Shown one piece after another: positions 1 to 7,755 of a DNA stretch of 41,943 bases (positions are counted from its first letter, which is position 1; the number at the start of each line of letters is the position of its first letter). The notes beneath the pieces were generated by a model that worked only from the letters and a program-made list of their open reading frames with translations, ran no database searches and was not told the DNA's origin. This stretch comes from CBFGTV01 sp965652145 (GTDB lineage Bacteria > Bacillota > Clostridia > Peptostreptococcales > Natronincolaceae), in contig CBFGTV010000029.1 of NCBI GenBank assembly GCA_965652145.1, forward strand, positions 1-41,943, in the 5' to 3' direction. A program made the position numbers and the translations under genes.

Positions 1-264
1 ATACCCAATGCACAAAAAAATACCATGGAGCCCATCTTAATTGAGTTGGCACCTAAGGGAACCAGTAATGTTGAAGAGCCCCATAAGGGTGAAGAATTTG
101 GTTACGTCTTAAAGGGAACCATTACCCTCTACCTGGGAAGTAAAAAATTCAAAATAAAAAAGGGTGAGAGCTTCTGCTTTAAGTCTAATCAGGTTCACTA
201 TATAGAAAATAGCGGCAATAAATCTGCTATTGTTTTATGGGTATCGAGTCCTCCCTCTTTTTAA
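1..264 (+). CDS. Cupin-domain C-terminus, probably of an XRE-type transcriptional regulator (5' end outside window)
   Basis: The reading frame is open to the left edge, so only the last 87 codons are seen. They form a small beta-barrel cupin_2 domain. The stretch PHKGEEFGYVLKGTITLYLG followed by the KIKKGESFCFKSNQVHYIEN segment is the usual cupin motif 1 and 2 layout, and the ending VLWVSSPPSF is typical of HTH-cupin proteins of the PuuR kind. In that family an N-terminal helix-turn-helix binds DNA and the cupin senses a small molecule. It sits just before speE-speB on the same strand, so a role in polyamine control is a reasonable inference. The HTH part is not visible, so a stand-alone cupin cannot be excluded. 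Confidence 0.75.
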   Translation: MPNAQKNTMEPILIELAPKGTSNVEEPHKGEEFGYVLKGTITLYLGSKKFKIKKGESFCFKSNQVHYIENSGNKSAIVLWVSSPPSF

Positions 265-312
265 ATATTTGCCTTACTCCAGTCTGCTCAAAGGTCTATC
301 GGGCCAATTCTG

Positions 313-350
313 CCAGCTACAAAGCCATAGGCTTTAAGTTGCTGGTTTTT
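313..350 (+). terminator. Two-part hairpin with T-run between the cupin gene and speE
   Basis: CCAGC (313-317) pairs with GCTGG (341-345), and AAAGCC (321-326) pairs with GGCTTT (330-335), with a small asymmetric internal loop between them. TTTTT follows directly. It most likely ends transcription of the cupin gene. Because the stem is interrupted and lies 130 bases before speE, a leader element of speE is the alternative. I do not recognise a riboswitch class. Confidence 0.55.
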
Positions 351-478
351 CGTTGGAAAGAATAATTGTATTGACTTTTCAGCAGGCTGTAGAAGACAAC
401 TTCTAATTGATTCCTGTTTAAATATGTAGATAAGTGGCATTACTAAAATATGAGGATAATTTTTAGGAGGGATTGAAG

Positions 479-1333
479 ATGGAATTGTGGTATACTGAAG
501 AGCAAACAGAAGATGTTCGTTTTTCCCTAAAGGTTAAGGAGCATTTATTTTCGGGACAAAGTGATTTTCAAAAAGTTGATGTATTAGATACATATGAATA
601 CGGCAGACTAATGACCCTGGATGGTCTGGTAATGGTCACTGAAAAGGACGAGTTTATCTATCATGATATGATTGTTCACACAGCTATGGCTGTAAACCCA
701 GCAATTAACAGGGTTTTGGTAATTGGAGGGGGCGATGGCGGTACGGTTCGTGAGCTAATGAGATACCCCCATGTTGAAAGGGTTGACATGGTGGAAATAG
801 ACAAAATGGTTTGTGATGTAGCAAGGGACTATTTCCCTACTATTTCCAAGGATTTGGATAACCCCAGAGTGAATCTCCTTTATGAAGATGGTGTCGCCTT
901 CATGAAGGGAAAGGAAAATGCTTACGATTTAATTATTATTGATTCAACCGACCCCGTAGGACCAGGCGAAGGGTTATTTTCCACTGAATTTTACCAAAAT
1001 TGCTTTAATGCCCTAACGGAGCATGGGATTTTGGTTAATCAGAATGAAAGCCCTGTGTACCAGCAGTTTGCCAGGGAGGCCGTTCGTGCCAATGCGAAGC
1101 TAAGGGGAATTTTTCCCATTGTAGAGGTTTACCAGGCTCAAATTCCAACCTATCCCTCTGGATATTGGCTGTTTGGCTTTGCCTCAAAAAAATTCCATCC
1201 TCTGAATGACCTAAGGACTGAAATATGGAATGGTTTTGGGATTAAGACAAGGTATTACAATACAGAGCTTCACAAAGGCGCCTTTGCCCTACCCAATTAT
1301 GTAAAGGAGTACATTGAAAATGGAATTGTTTAA
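479..1333 (+). CDS. speE: Spermidine synthase (polyamine aminopropyltransferase)
   Basis: It transfers an aminopropyl group from decarboxylated S-adenosylmethionine to putrescine, giving spermidine and methylthioadenosine, in the cytoplasm. The 284 residues match the family length. The Rossmann-fold nucleotide motif VLVIGGGDGGTVRE lies near residue 80, the acidic VEIDK near residue 105, and the active-site stretch IIIDSTDPVGPG near residue 155. An in-frame TTG at 473 is only two bases from AGGAGG (465-470), whereas ATG 479 is eight bases away and gives the normal MELWYTEEQ start, so 479 was chosen. The gene overlaps speB by 14 bases, so the two are translated together. Confidence 0.95.
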   Translation: MELWYTEEQTEDVRFSLKVKEHLFSGQSDFQKVDVLDTYEYGRLMTLDGLVMVTEKDEFIYHDMIVHTAMAVNPAINRVLVIGGGDGGTVRELMRYPHVERVDMVEIDKMVCDVARDYFPTISKDLDNPRVNLLYEDGVAFMKGKENAYDLIIIDSTDPVGPGEGLFSTEFYQNCFNALTEHGILVNQNESPVYQQFAREAVRANAKLRGIFPIVEVYQAQIPTYPSGYWLFGFASKKFHPLNDLRTEIWNGFGIKTRYYNTELHKGAFALPNYVKEYIENGIV

Positions 1334-2168
1334 TCAATACACCTTTATTGGCTGTGAAAGCTGCCTAAAGGAAGCGGACATTGTTTTATTCGGTGCGCCC
1401 TATGATGGTACCAGTTCCTTTCGGCCAGGCTCCCGTTTTGCTGCGAGCCGTATTCGTATTGATTCCTATGGACTGGAAACCTATAGCCCCTACTTGGATC
1501 GTGACCTGGAGGATAAAAAAATCCATGATGCCGGTGATTTGAGCTTTTCCTTTGGAAATCGGGAACTGGTTTTGAATACGATTCAAGCCTTTGTTAGAGG
1601 AATTGTACAGGGGAATAAAAAGCCCCTTATGATCGGAGGAGAGCATTTGGTGACGCTGCCGGCGGTTGAGGCTGTTTATGAGCGATATCCGGAGCTGATG
1701 GTATTTCACTTTGACGCCCACACCGATTTACGAAATGATTATATGGGTGAAAAATTTTCCCATGCCACTGTGATTAAAAATATATGGGATAGGCTGGGGG
1801 ATGGGCGAATATATCAATTCGGTATCCGTTCAGGCCTCAAGGAAGAGTTTCAATGGGCCGATGAAGGACATACCTTTTTAAATAAGTTTGGCTATGACAG
1901 GCTTGCTGAGGCTGTAAAAATGGTAGGTAATAAGCCTGTGTACGTTACCATAGACCTTGATATATTAGATCCTTCCATTTTCCCTGGAACTGGAACGCCA
2001 GAGCCAGGAGGTATTGGTTTTTCCGATATGATGAAAATTATAAAACAGCTCTCAAGACTTAATATTGTAGGTGCCGATGTGGTGGAGCTTTCTCCTGATT
2101 ATGATCCCACAGGGGTTTCCACAGCAGTGGCATCAAAGGTTCTGCGGGAAATGATGCTGATATTGTAA
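1320..2168 (+). CDS. speB: Agmatinase (agmatine ureohydrolase)
   Basis: It hydrolyses agmatine to putrescine and urea, supplying the substrate of the SpeE enzyme encoded just upstream. The 282-residue protein shows the ureohydrolase manganese ligands in order: GGEH near residue 107, DAHTDLR near residue 130, and DLDILDP near residue 212, then the EPGG loop. The start chosen is ATG 1320, ten bases after AGGAG. The TTG at 1314 is too close to that ribosome site. The gene begins inside the end of speE. Other ureohydrolases (arginase, formimidoylglutamase) share the fold, but the speE partner favours agmatinase. Confidence 0.92.
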   Translation: MELFNQYTFIGCESCLKEADIVLFGAPYDGTSSFRPGSRFAASRIRIDSYGLETYSPYLDRDLEDKKIHDAGDLSFSFGNRELVLNTIQAFVRGIVQGNKKPLMIGGEHLVTLPAVEAVYERYPELMVFHFDAHTDLRNDYMGEKFSHATVIKNIWDRLGDGRIYQFGIRSGLKEEFQWADEGHTFLNKFGYDRLAEAVKMVGNKPVYVTIDLDILDPSIFPGTGTPEPGGIGFSDMMKIIKQLSRLNIVGADVVELSPDYDPTGVSTAVASKVLREMMLIL

Positions 2169-2172
2169 TCAT

Positions 2173-2236
2173 AAAAACCCCTATTCTTAAATTGAAGGTA
2201 CCGTCTTTCAATCAGAAGCAGGGGTTTTATTATTTT
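2173..2236. terminator. Bidirectional terminator between convergent speB and the sfp-type gene
   Basis: AAAACCCCT pairs with AGGGGTTTT across an inner TTGAA/TTCAA hairpin. T-rich sequence follows on the plus strand, and TTTTTAT follows on the minus strand, so it can serve both speB and the convergent gene. Confidence 0.85.
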
Positions 2237-2322
2237 AAATTTAGACGCCGGTTAGCAGCCTACCCATGGTTTAGATTATCTTCCAGTTGAATGTTTTATC
2301 TACTCTACATTATAAAAATTTT

Positions 2323-2340
2323 CCTGAGGAATTATTCAGG
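2323..2340 (-). terminator. Weak hairpin directly after the sfp-type gene
   Basis: Just past the stop codon the minus strand has CCTGA, an eight-base loop and TCAGG, then AAAA and a run of five T. The five-pair stem is short, and the stronger hairpin at 2173-2236 probably does most of the termination. Confidence 0.35.
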
Positions 2341-3033
2341 TTAGCTGCCTAGTGTCTTGATAGAAAAGCTAAAGAACTCATCGAGCTGGAAAATCTGGAC
2401 TTCTGCCGGAAAATGATTATTTTTTGAACAAACAGACAGCTTATAGCCATCAAAGCCCTCATATTGTTTAAAGAAATGGGGCTCTACCGGGGGGGAAAGG
2501 GTAATGTCATCCTTGCCTTTGATAATGGTAAAGGAACCTAAGCCCAATGATAATCCCTGCCCCACTGCTTTTATGTAGCTTTCCTTCAGAGTCCAAAGGT
2601 CAAAGAAATAGGAAAGCCTTTGATTAGCGGGTTGGCTGTAAAGCTGACGGCATTCGGCCGATGAGAAGAACCGATCGGCTATTTTTAAATCAATTTCATT
2701 GATTTCTTCAATATCTATTCCAACCTTGCCTTTATCAATGGCCCCTACGACCCACTGACCTGAATGAGATATATTAAAGCATAGGTCAGAAAAACCCTTA
2801 AGATAGGGTTTGCCATATTCATTTGTGCCAAAGGTAATATGTTCGATGGCTACGGGGGAATAGTGAAGGACAAGGCACCTCATTAATATTCTTCCCACAA
2901 GACTTCGCTGGGCGTCCTGCCATTTTCTAAACCGATTTATTTTTTCTTGTTCACCCTCAGATAAGTACCCTTTCAAACAGGAAAGGTACTTAGGGGACAG
3001 TTGCTTCTCTACCCTGACGGCATAAATTAACAT
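2341..3033 (-). CDS. Sfp-type 4'-phosphopantetheinyl transferase
   Basis: It moves 4'-phosphopantetheine from coenzyme A to a conserved serine of acyl or peptidyl carrier proteins. The 230 residues are the usual Sfp length. The two family signatures are present: VGIDIEEI near residue 103, with the magnesium-binding Asp, and WTLKESYIKAVGQGL near residue 147, the WxxKES...K motif. The ATG is seven bases after AGGAGG, and the scpB stop codon lies within that ribosome site, so it is the last gene of the scpAB operon. No carrier-protein cluster is in view, so the target cannot be named. An AcpS-type role in fatty acid synthesis or a secondary-metabolite role are both possible. Confidence 0.9.
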   Translation of the reverse strand: MLIYAVRVEKQLSPKYLSCLKGYLSEGEQEKINRFRKWQDAQRSLVGRILMRCLVLHYSPVAIEHITFGTNEYGKPYLKGFSDLCFNISHSGQWVVGAIDKGKVGIDIEEINEIDLKIADRFFSSAECRQLYSQPANQRLSYFFDLWTLKESYIKAVGQGLSLGLGSFTIIKGKDDITLSPPVEPHFFKQYEGFDGYKLSVCSKNNHFPAEVQIFQLDEFFSFSIKTLGS

Positions 3034-3043
3034 CGATTGCCTC

Positions 3044-3607
3044 CTATTTATTAAAAAGTAGATCCTTTATTTCATTTTCTTCTTCGGTTAGTAATTGAAA
3101 TTCAGTAATTGGCGGAAGGTCATCCAGGGAATTTAAACCAAAGCTCTTTAAAAAATTTAAGGTGGTTCCGTAGATAATTGGCCTGCCGGTTTTTTCTAAA
3201 CGTCCCTTCTCTTCTATTAGATCCTTTTCTAATAGAGTGGCCAGGGCTTTATCACATTTTACTCCCCGAATCGATTCAATTTCCCCCTTGGGAATGGGCT
3301 GACGATAGGCGATAATGGCCAATGTTTCCAGGGCCGCCTGGGTCAGACCTTTATTTTGCTTTGGTTCCATTAATTTTTGCAGATATTCAAAGTGCTCGGG
3401 CCTGGTGGCTAATTGATAATGGTCATTCATTTTAATTATTTGAATTCCCCTTTTTTGGTAATTAAACTCATCAATCATTTCCTTGAGCAGTTTGGTAATG
3501 GTCTTCTCATCTGCTCCCAGGGTTTTACTGATATCCTTTAGGGACAAAGGGTCAGACCATGCAAAAAGAATAGCCTCTATTGCTGATTTGATGTGCTCTT
3601 CATTCAT
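3044..3607 (-). CDS. scpB: Segregation and condensation protein B
   Basis: It is the winged-helix partner (kleisin-interacting tandem element) of the Smc-ScpA condensin complex, which compacts and separates chromosomes. The 187 residues carry the family-typical stretch LAIIAYRQPIPKGEIESIRG near residue 95 and the wing segment KTGRPIIYGTT near residue 140. The ATG is preceded by AGAGGTG. It starts 16 bases after scpA and is followed 10 bases later by the phosphopantetheinyl transferase. The scpA-scpB pairing makes the call secure. Confidence 0.95.
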   Translation of the reverse strand: MNEEHIKSAIEAILFAWSDPLSLKDISKTLGADEKTITKLLKEMIDEFNYQKRGIQIIKMNDHYQLATRPEHFEYLQKLMEPKQNKGLTQAALETLAIIAYRQPIPKGEIESIRGVKCDKALATLLEKDLIEEKGRLEKTGRPIIYGTTLNFLKSFGLNSLDDLPPITEFQLLTEEENEIKDLLFNK

Positions 3608-3623
3608 TTATTACACCTCTAAA

Positions 3624-4367
3624 CTAGTTATATTCTTTTTTTTGTATTAAAATTTCTGTAAAGCAGAGGTCTTGCTTTACGGTGATTTTTTTTAGTCGAA
3701 TCAGCTCAAGCAATGCCAGAAAGGTGGTAATAATTTCGTTTTTACTGCCAAGGGATTCAAATAGGCGATTGAAGTGAAGAACGGGCTTCAATGATAGCTG
3801 CTTTAGCAGGTCATTGATCTTTTCCTCAATGGTGAAGGCATCCCGCTGCATTTGTCTAAAGGGATTCCCCCCCCTTTGACGAAGGGGTTTACCTGCCAAA
3901 ACTCGCTCCAGGGCCTTCATTAAATCTGGCAACTCCAATTCATCAACAGTAAAATCCTTCTCTTCTGTGTCGAAAATGAGCTCCTCCCTGGGTTTAAAAT
4001 ACAATTTGCTTAATAGGGATTCCTTTTCCTTAAATACCTCTGCTGCCAGCTTATATTTTTTATATTCCAGTAATTTTCTTACCAACTCATTTCGTGGATC
4101 CACCTCTTCAAACTCTAATTGCTCATTTTCCACCACCTCTACGGGCAACAGAAGCTTAGATTTGATTTCCAATAGGGTTGCTGCCATAACCAGAAATTCA
4201 CTGGTCACATCCAGGTCTAGCTCTTCCATGGTCTTGATGTAATGAATGTATTGATCGGTTACCTCATTGATCGGAATATCATACAGATCGATTTCGTTCT
4301 TTTCAATCAAATGAAATAGCAGGTCAAAGGGCCCTTCAAAGGCTTCTAGTTTTATGTTATAGGCCAT
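3624..4367 (-). CDS. scpA: Segregation and condensation protein A (kleisin)
   Basis: It is the kleisin subunit that bridges the Smc dimer and recruits ScpB. The N-terminus has the hallmark FEGPFDLLFHLIEKNEIDLY (residues 9-28), and the segment MAATLLEIKSKLLLP, near residue 62, is also conserved. The C-terminus ends in a small winged-helix region. The 247 residues are normal length. The start is backed by AGGAGG six bases upstream. The gene lies ten bases after the M50 protease gene in the same operon. Confidence 0.95.
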   Translation of the reverse strand: MAYNIKLEAFEGPFDLLFHLIEKNEIDLYDIPINEVTDQYIHYIKTMEELDLDVTSEFLVMAATLLEIKSKLLLPVEVVENEQLEFEEVDPRNELVRKLLEYKKYKLAAEVFKEKESLLSKLYFKPREELIFDTEEKDFTVDELELPDLMKALERVLAGKPLRQRGGNPFRQMQRDAFTIEEKINDLLKQLSLKPVLHFNRLFESLGSKNEIITTFLALLELIRLKKITVKQDLCFTEILIQKKEYN

Positions 4368-4377
4368 CTCGTTCCTC

Positions 4378-5013
4378 CTATAAAAACAGCATTAAGATGT
4401 TGATTAAACCCGTTATAAAAAATTCTACCACAGGAATCAACACAGCATCAATCCCATTAAAAATGATCAATGCAAAAAGCAGTATATGGGAATATTTTTG
4501 ATATCGATAATAATAGTATTCTGCCCTTTCCGGCAAAAAGGTCAACAGTATTTTGGAGCCGTCCAGGGGAGGGATTGGAAAAAGATTAAATACAGCCAGC
4601 ACAATATTTATTGTTATACCGTAATAGATGATATCAATAAGAAGCTGACTTTCGGAAAATACGAAAGCCAATCCCAATAAGGCGGTCAGCAGTATGGCCA
4701 GCAGCATATTGACAGTGACCCCGGCAATAGAAACCAAAAAGGTACCCAATTTTCGGTTTTTAAAATAATTGGGGTTGATCGGTACCGGCTTGGCCCAACC
4801 AAAGCCTGCAATCAACAATAAGATAAAGCCAAAGGGGTCAATATGCTTAATGGGATTCAAGCTTAATCTGCCATAGTGTTTTGCCGTAGGGTCTCCAAAT
4901 CGATAGGCTACATAGGCATGGGCAAATTCATGACAGGTTATCGCCAACAGGATTCCCGGCAGGGTAATAATGATTCGATTGAGGTTAATCAAACTGAAAT
5001 TAGCTGGAAACAT
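4378..5013 (-). CDS. Site-2 protease family (M50) membrane metalloprotease
   Basis: It is an integral membrane zinc protease of the small YwhC/RseP-like branch that cuts within the bilayer. HEFAH (near residue 28) is the HExxH zinc motif in the first membrane helix, and NLFPIPPLDG (near residue 142) supplies the third ligand Asp. The 211 residues hold about five or six hydrophobic segments and no PDZ domain. The ATG follows AGGGAG. The first 14 bases overlap the end of the nucleotidyltransferase gene, which indicates coupled translation. The same neighbour precedes scpA in many Firmicutes. The substrate is unknown. Confidence 0.88.
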   Translation of the reverse strand: MFPANFSLINLNRIIITLPGILLAITCHEFAHAYVAYRFGDPTAKHYGRLSLNPIKHIDPFGFILLLIAGFGWAKPVPINPNYFKNRKLGTFLVSIAGVTVNMLLAILLTALLGLAFVFSESQLLIDIIYYGITINIVLAVFNLFPIPPLDGSKILLTFLPERAEYYYYRYQKYSHILLFALIIFNGIDAVLIPVVEFFITGLINILMLFL

Positions 5014-7642
5014 GCCCTTCTCCCTTCAAATTTTCATATATATTTGCTGCATAGGTCAATTCGTCGGTACGATGATAAAGGCGGCCCAAAACCTTTTCCT
5101 TTAATACTGCATCTAGAATTGTTTTATAGATGGGGCCGGGTTTAATACCCATTGCCTGTAAATCCTTCCCTGATATGCTGATATGAATATCCTTCAGCTT
5201 AAGGGCATAAAAGCGCAGATAATGACGTACATAGGGATCAAAGCAATCGATGTAATAGTACACAATGATATTGGCTTCTAATGGGTGGATAAGCTGAAAT
5301 AATGTAAAACGATCTACTTCCTCCTGCTTTAGAGCCCTGTATACATGGTCACGGTTTTTTAAGGCCGCCTCCATCCTACTGGCGGATCCCTGATTACTGG
5401 TAAACTGATTGATCAGTTCACCTACAGCATCATAAGATGTACTCCCCACTAGAATCAGGATTGCCAGTGTAATGGGGTTCAACTGTGATTTATAGAGGCC
5501 TTGAAACTGTTCTATGGCTTCATCTATCATGGCCAGCTTTTTTAGCGTGTGATCATCGAGCTTTAATGACGGATGCAGGCTCCGTAATATGCCATAGTCA
5601 TCGAGTCTCTTGATATTTTCCGCAAGCTTTGGCTCACCCAATAGATGAAGCAGCTCTTCTCTAATTCGATCGTTACTGAGCTTTTTAATCATATTGTCCT
5701 CTATTGCCTGCTTCATAAAAAAGGTTGTCTCAGACTCAATTTCAAAGTCTAAACGGGTAGAAAAACGAAGGGCTCTAAAGATTCTGGTGGGGTCTTCAAT
5801 GAAGCTGAGGTTGTAAAGAACCCTAATTTTTTTGTCCTTTAGATCCCGAAGTCCCCCAAAATAGTCTACCAGCAGACCCATTTCAGGTTTATTCAATTGA
5901 ATAGCCATACAGTTTATCGTAAAATCCCTTCTGAATAAATCACTCCAAATTGAGCTCTTTTCTACCCTGGGAAGGGCCGCTGGGTACTCATAATATTCCC
6001 TTCTTGCCGTGACAATATCAATTGTTTGACCATTAGCCAGGGTAATCATGGCGGTGTTAAATTGTTCAAAGGATTTCATCGTTCCCTTTAAAGAACCATT
6101 GAGCCTTTCTGCAAAGGCGATGCCTTCTCCTTCGATGACAATATCAATATCCCAGTTAGCACGATTCAATAGAAGGTCTCGAACAAATCCACCCACTACA
6201 AAAACCTTGCTGCCAAGCTCATCTCCTATTTGCCCTGCAGTTTTAAGAATATCATAAATATCCTCTGGAAGCCTTTGTATTTGATCAAGATAGTTGATTT
6301 TCTTACTGGAATGACCCAATGAACTATTAAAGGTTTTCTTATACCAGGAGGGATAATTATGCTCTCCATGCAATACCTTAAGGAGGTCTGTTCTTGTTAC
6401 AATGCCAATGATCCTATCTTCCTTCAGGACAGGCAGTCGGCCGATATGATAATCCACCAATAGACTGTTTATTTCAGTTACCGGGGTATTGGGTTCAACC
6501 GTTTTAACATGATGGCTCATGAAGCCCTTGACAGGTGCATGACCTAAGCCATGGACGATGGCTTTGTCGACATCGGTACGGGAGATAATGCCAATTAAAG
6601 TATCATTTTTCACCACCGGTAGTCCTGTATGGCCATAGCGCAGCATAATTTTATTTACCTCATGAATCGTCATCTCTTCAAAAACAGTTTTAACAGGATA
6701 ACTCATAATATCCCGTGCTGTAATTTGATGCTTTGTTTTTAACCTTAGGATCTCCAGTACTTGATTATGTATTTCTGCCAGGCTGCCATCCTTCACCGAT
6801 GCTGAGGCCGCCTTTGGATGTCCCCCGCCTCCGTAGGGTTTTAAAATAAAAGGGATATTTATTTCTTCTGCCTGGCTTCTGCCGATAATATAACATCGAT
6901 TTTCCATTTTAACAATTAAAAATAAGGCATCGCATTTTTTAAGCGCAATCATTTTTTCCGCCATTGTGCCCAATTCGTCAACAAAGTCTTCCCGCTCCAG
7001 GGTAGAAATAATAATTTGATAGCCGTTAATATGGTGGACCTCACAGTGATTCAGCAGCATGGTCAGTAATTGATCCTGCTGAGGACCCAGGGGACTTTTG
7101 AGAAATTCATTTAATACTGTCAAATTCGCTCCATTTTTTAACAAATAAGCCACTGCTTCTGCTTCATGATAGGTGGTATGACTTAAGGTTAGGCAATGGG
7201 TATCGGTATAGATTCCCAGAGCCATCAGGGTTGCCTCAAAGGAGGTAATGGCTATATTTTTTTTAATAATTTCCTCTAATAAAATAGTCACGCAGGCCCC
7301 ATAGGGTTTAATATACTGGTCCCCATCTTGTATACTGCTATCTGTAAGGGGGTGATGATCATATATGGTAATGGGAATACCAGTATTAATTAGATCTTTA
7401 AATTTGCCAATTCTATTTTTACTATTTACATCAACTATGAACATTTCCTTAACTTCTTCAAGCTTTAGTTTTCCAGCCTGGGGAATCGTCAATATATTTT
7501 TATATAATGCCATAAACTTTTTAACTTCGTCTCCCAGCTTACCGGTAAAGAACATCATGGCATCAGGATACAGCTTTGAACAGGCCACCATGCTGGCTAA
7601 TCCATCAAAATCAATATTTTGGTGACTAATAATTACCCGCAT
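5000..7642 (-). CDS. DHH-CBS-CBS-tRNA nucleotidyltransferase fusion protein
   Basis: An 880-residue protein with four parts. Residues about 1-310 are a DHH/DHHA1 phosphoesterase: SHQNIDFDG has the first Asp pair, DVNSKN follows, and YDHHPL lies near residue 96. Two CBS domains follow (about 315-435), the kind that usually bind adenylates. From about residue 470 there is a class II nucleotidyltransferase head with VGGFVRD, WDIDIVIEG, RRDFTINCMAI and EDPTRIFRALRF, as in CCA-adding, A-adding or poly(A) polymerases. It probably completes or repairs tRNA 3' ends; whether it adds CC, A or CCA cannot be read by eye. The frame continues upstream to 7723, but that stretch holds the dacF terminator and a promoter. 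ATG 7642 is preceded by AAGGAG and begins MRVIISHQN. Confidence 0.9.
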   Translation of the reverse strand: MRVIISHQNIDFDGLASMVACSKLYPDAMMFFTGKLGDEVKKFMALYKNILTIPQAGKLKLEEVKEMFIVDVNSKNRIGKFKDLINTGIPITIYDHHPLTDSSIQDGDQYIKPYGACVTILLEEIIKKNIAITSFEATLMALGIYTDTHCLTLSHTTYHEAEAVAYLLKNGANLTVLNEFLKSPLGPQQDQLLTMLLNHCEVHHINGYQIIISTLEREDFVDELGTMAEKMIALKKCDALFLIVKMENRCYIIGRSQAEEINIPFILKPYGGGGHPKAASASVKDGSLAEIHNQVLEILRLKTKHQITARDIMSYPVKTVFEEMTIHEVNKIMLRYGHTGLPVVKNDTLIGIISRTDVDKAIVHGLGHAPVKGFMSHHVKTVEPNTPVTEINSLLVDYHIGRLPVLKEDRIIGIVTRTDLLKVLHGEHNYPSWYKKTFNSSLGHSSKKINYLDQIQRLPEDIYDILKTAGQIGDELGSKVFVVGGFVRDLLLNRANWDIDIVIEGEGIAFAERLNGSLKGTMKSFEQFNTAMITLANGQTIDIVTARREYYEYPAALPRVEKSSIWSDLFRRDFTINCMAIQLNKPEMGLLVDYFGGLRDLKDKKIRVLYNLSFIEDPTRIFRALRFSTRLDFEIESETTFFMKQAIEDNMIKKLSNDRIREELLHLLGEPKLAENIKRLDDYGILRSLHPSLKLDDHTLKKLAMIDEAIEQFQGLYKSQLNPITLAILILVGSTSYDAVGELINQFTSNQGSASRMEAALKNRDHVYRALKQEEVDRFTLFQLIHPLEANIIVYYYIDCFDPYVRHYLRFYALKLKDIHISISGKDLQAMGIKPGPIYKTILDAVLKEKVLGRLYHRTDELTYAANIYENLKGEGHVSS

Positions 7643-7673
7643 CCTCTTTCTCTCCTTAATTGCATAATGATTA

Positions 7674-7679
7674 ATTATA
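7674..7679 (-). promoter_or_regulatory. Predicted -10 box for the nucleotidyltransferase-M50-scpAB-sfp operon
   Basis: The minus strand reads TGGTATAAT, a perfect extended -10 (TGn plus TATAAT), about 32 bases before ATG 7642. No good -35 is seen at the right spacing, where T-rich sequence from the dacF terminator lies. An extended -10 can work without one. Confidence 0.6.
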
Positions 7680-7702
7680 CCATATGATGCTAAATACAAA
7701 AA

Positions 7703-7728
7703 GTAGGGTGGTTGAAAAACCACCCTAC
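7703..7728 (-). terminator. Rho-independent terminator of dacF
   Basis: A perfect 11-base-pair stem, GTAGGGTGGTT with AACCACCCTAC, is closed by a four-base loop and followed on the minus strand by TTTTTG. It lies 28 bases after the dacF stop codon. Confidence 0.93.
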
Positions 7729-7755
7729 CGACAGCTTATTAAAACGAATTTCTGT

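Noticed and set aside
7643..7723. N-terminal extension of the nucleotidyltransferase fusion
   Set aside because: It would be encoded by the dacF terminator hairpin and an extended -10 promoter. ATG 7642 has a ribosome site and a family-like start.
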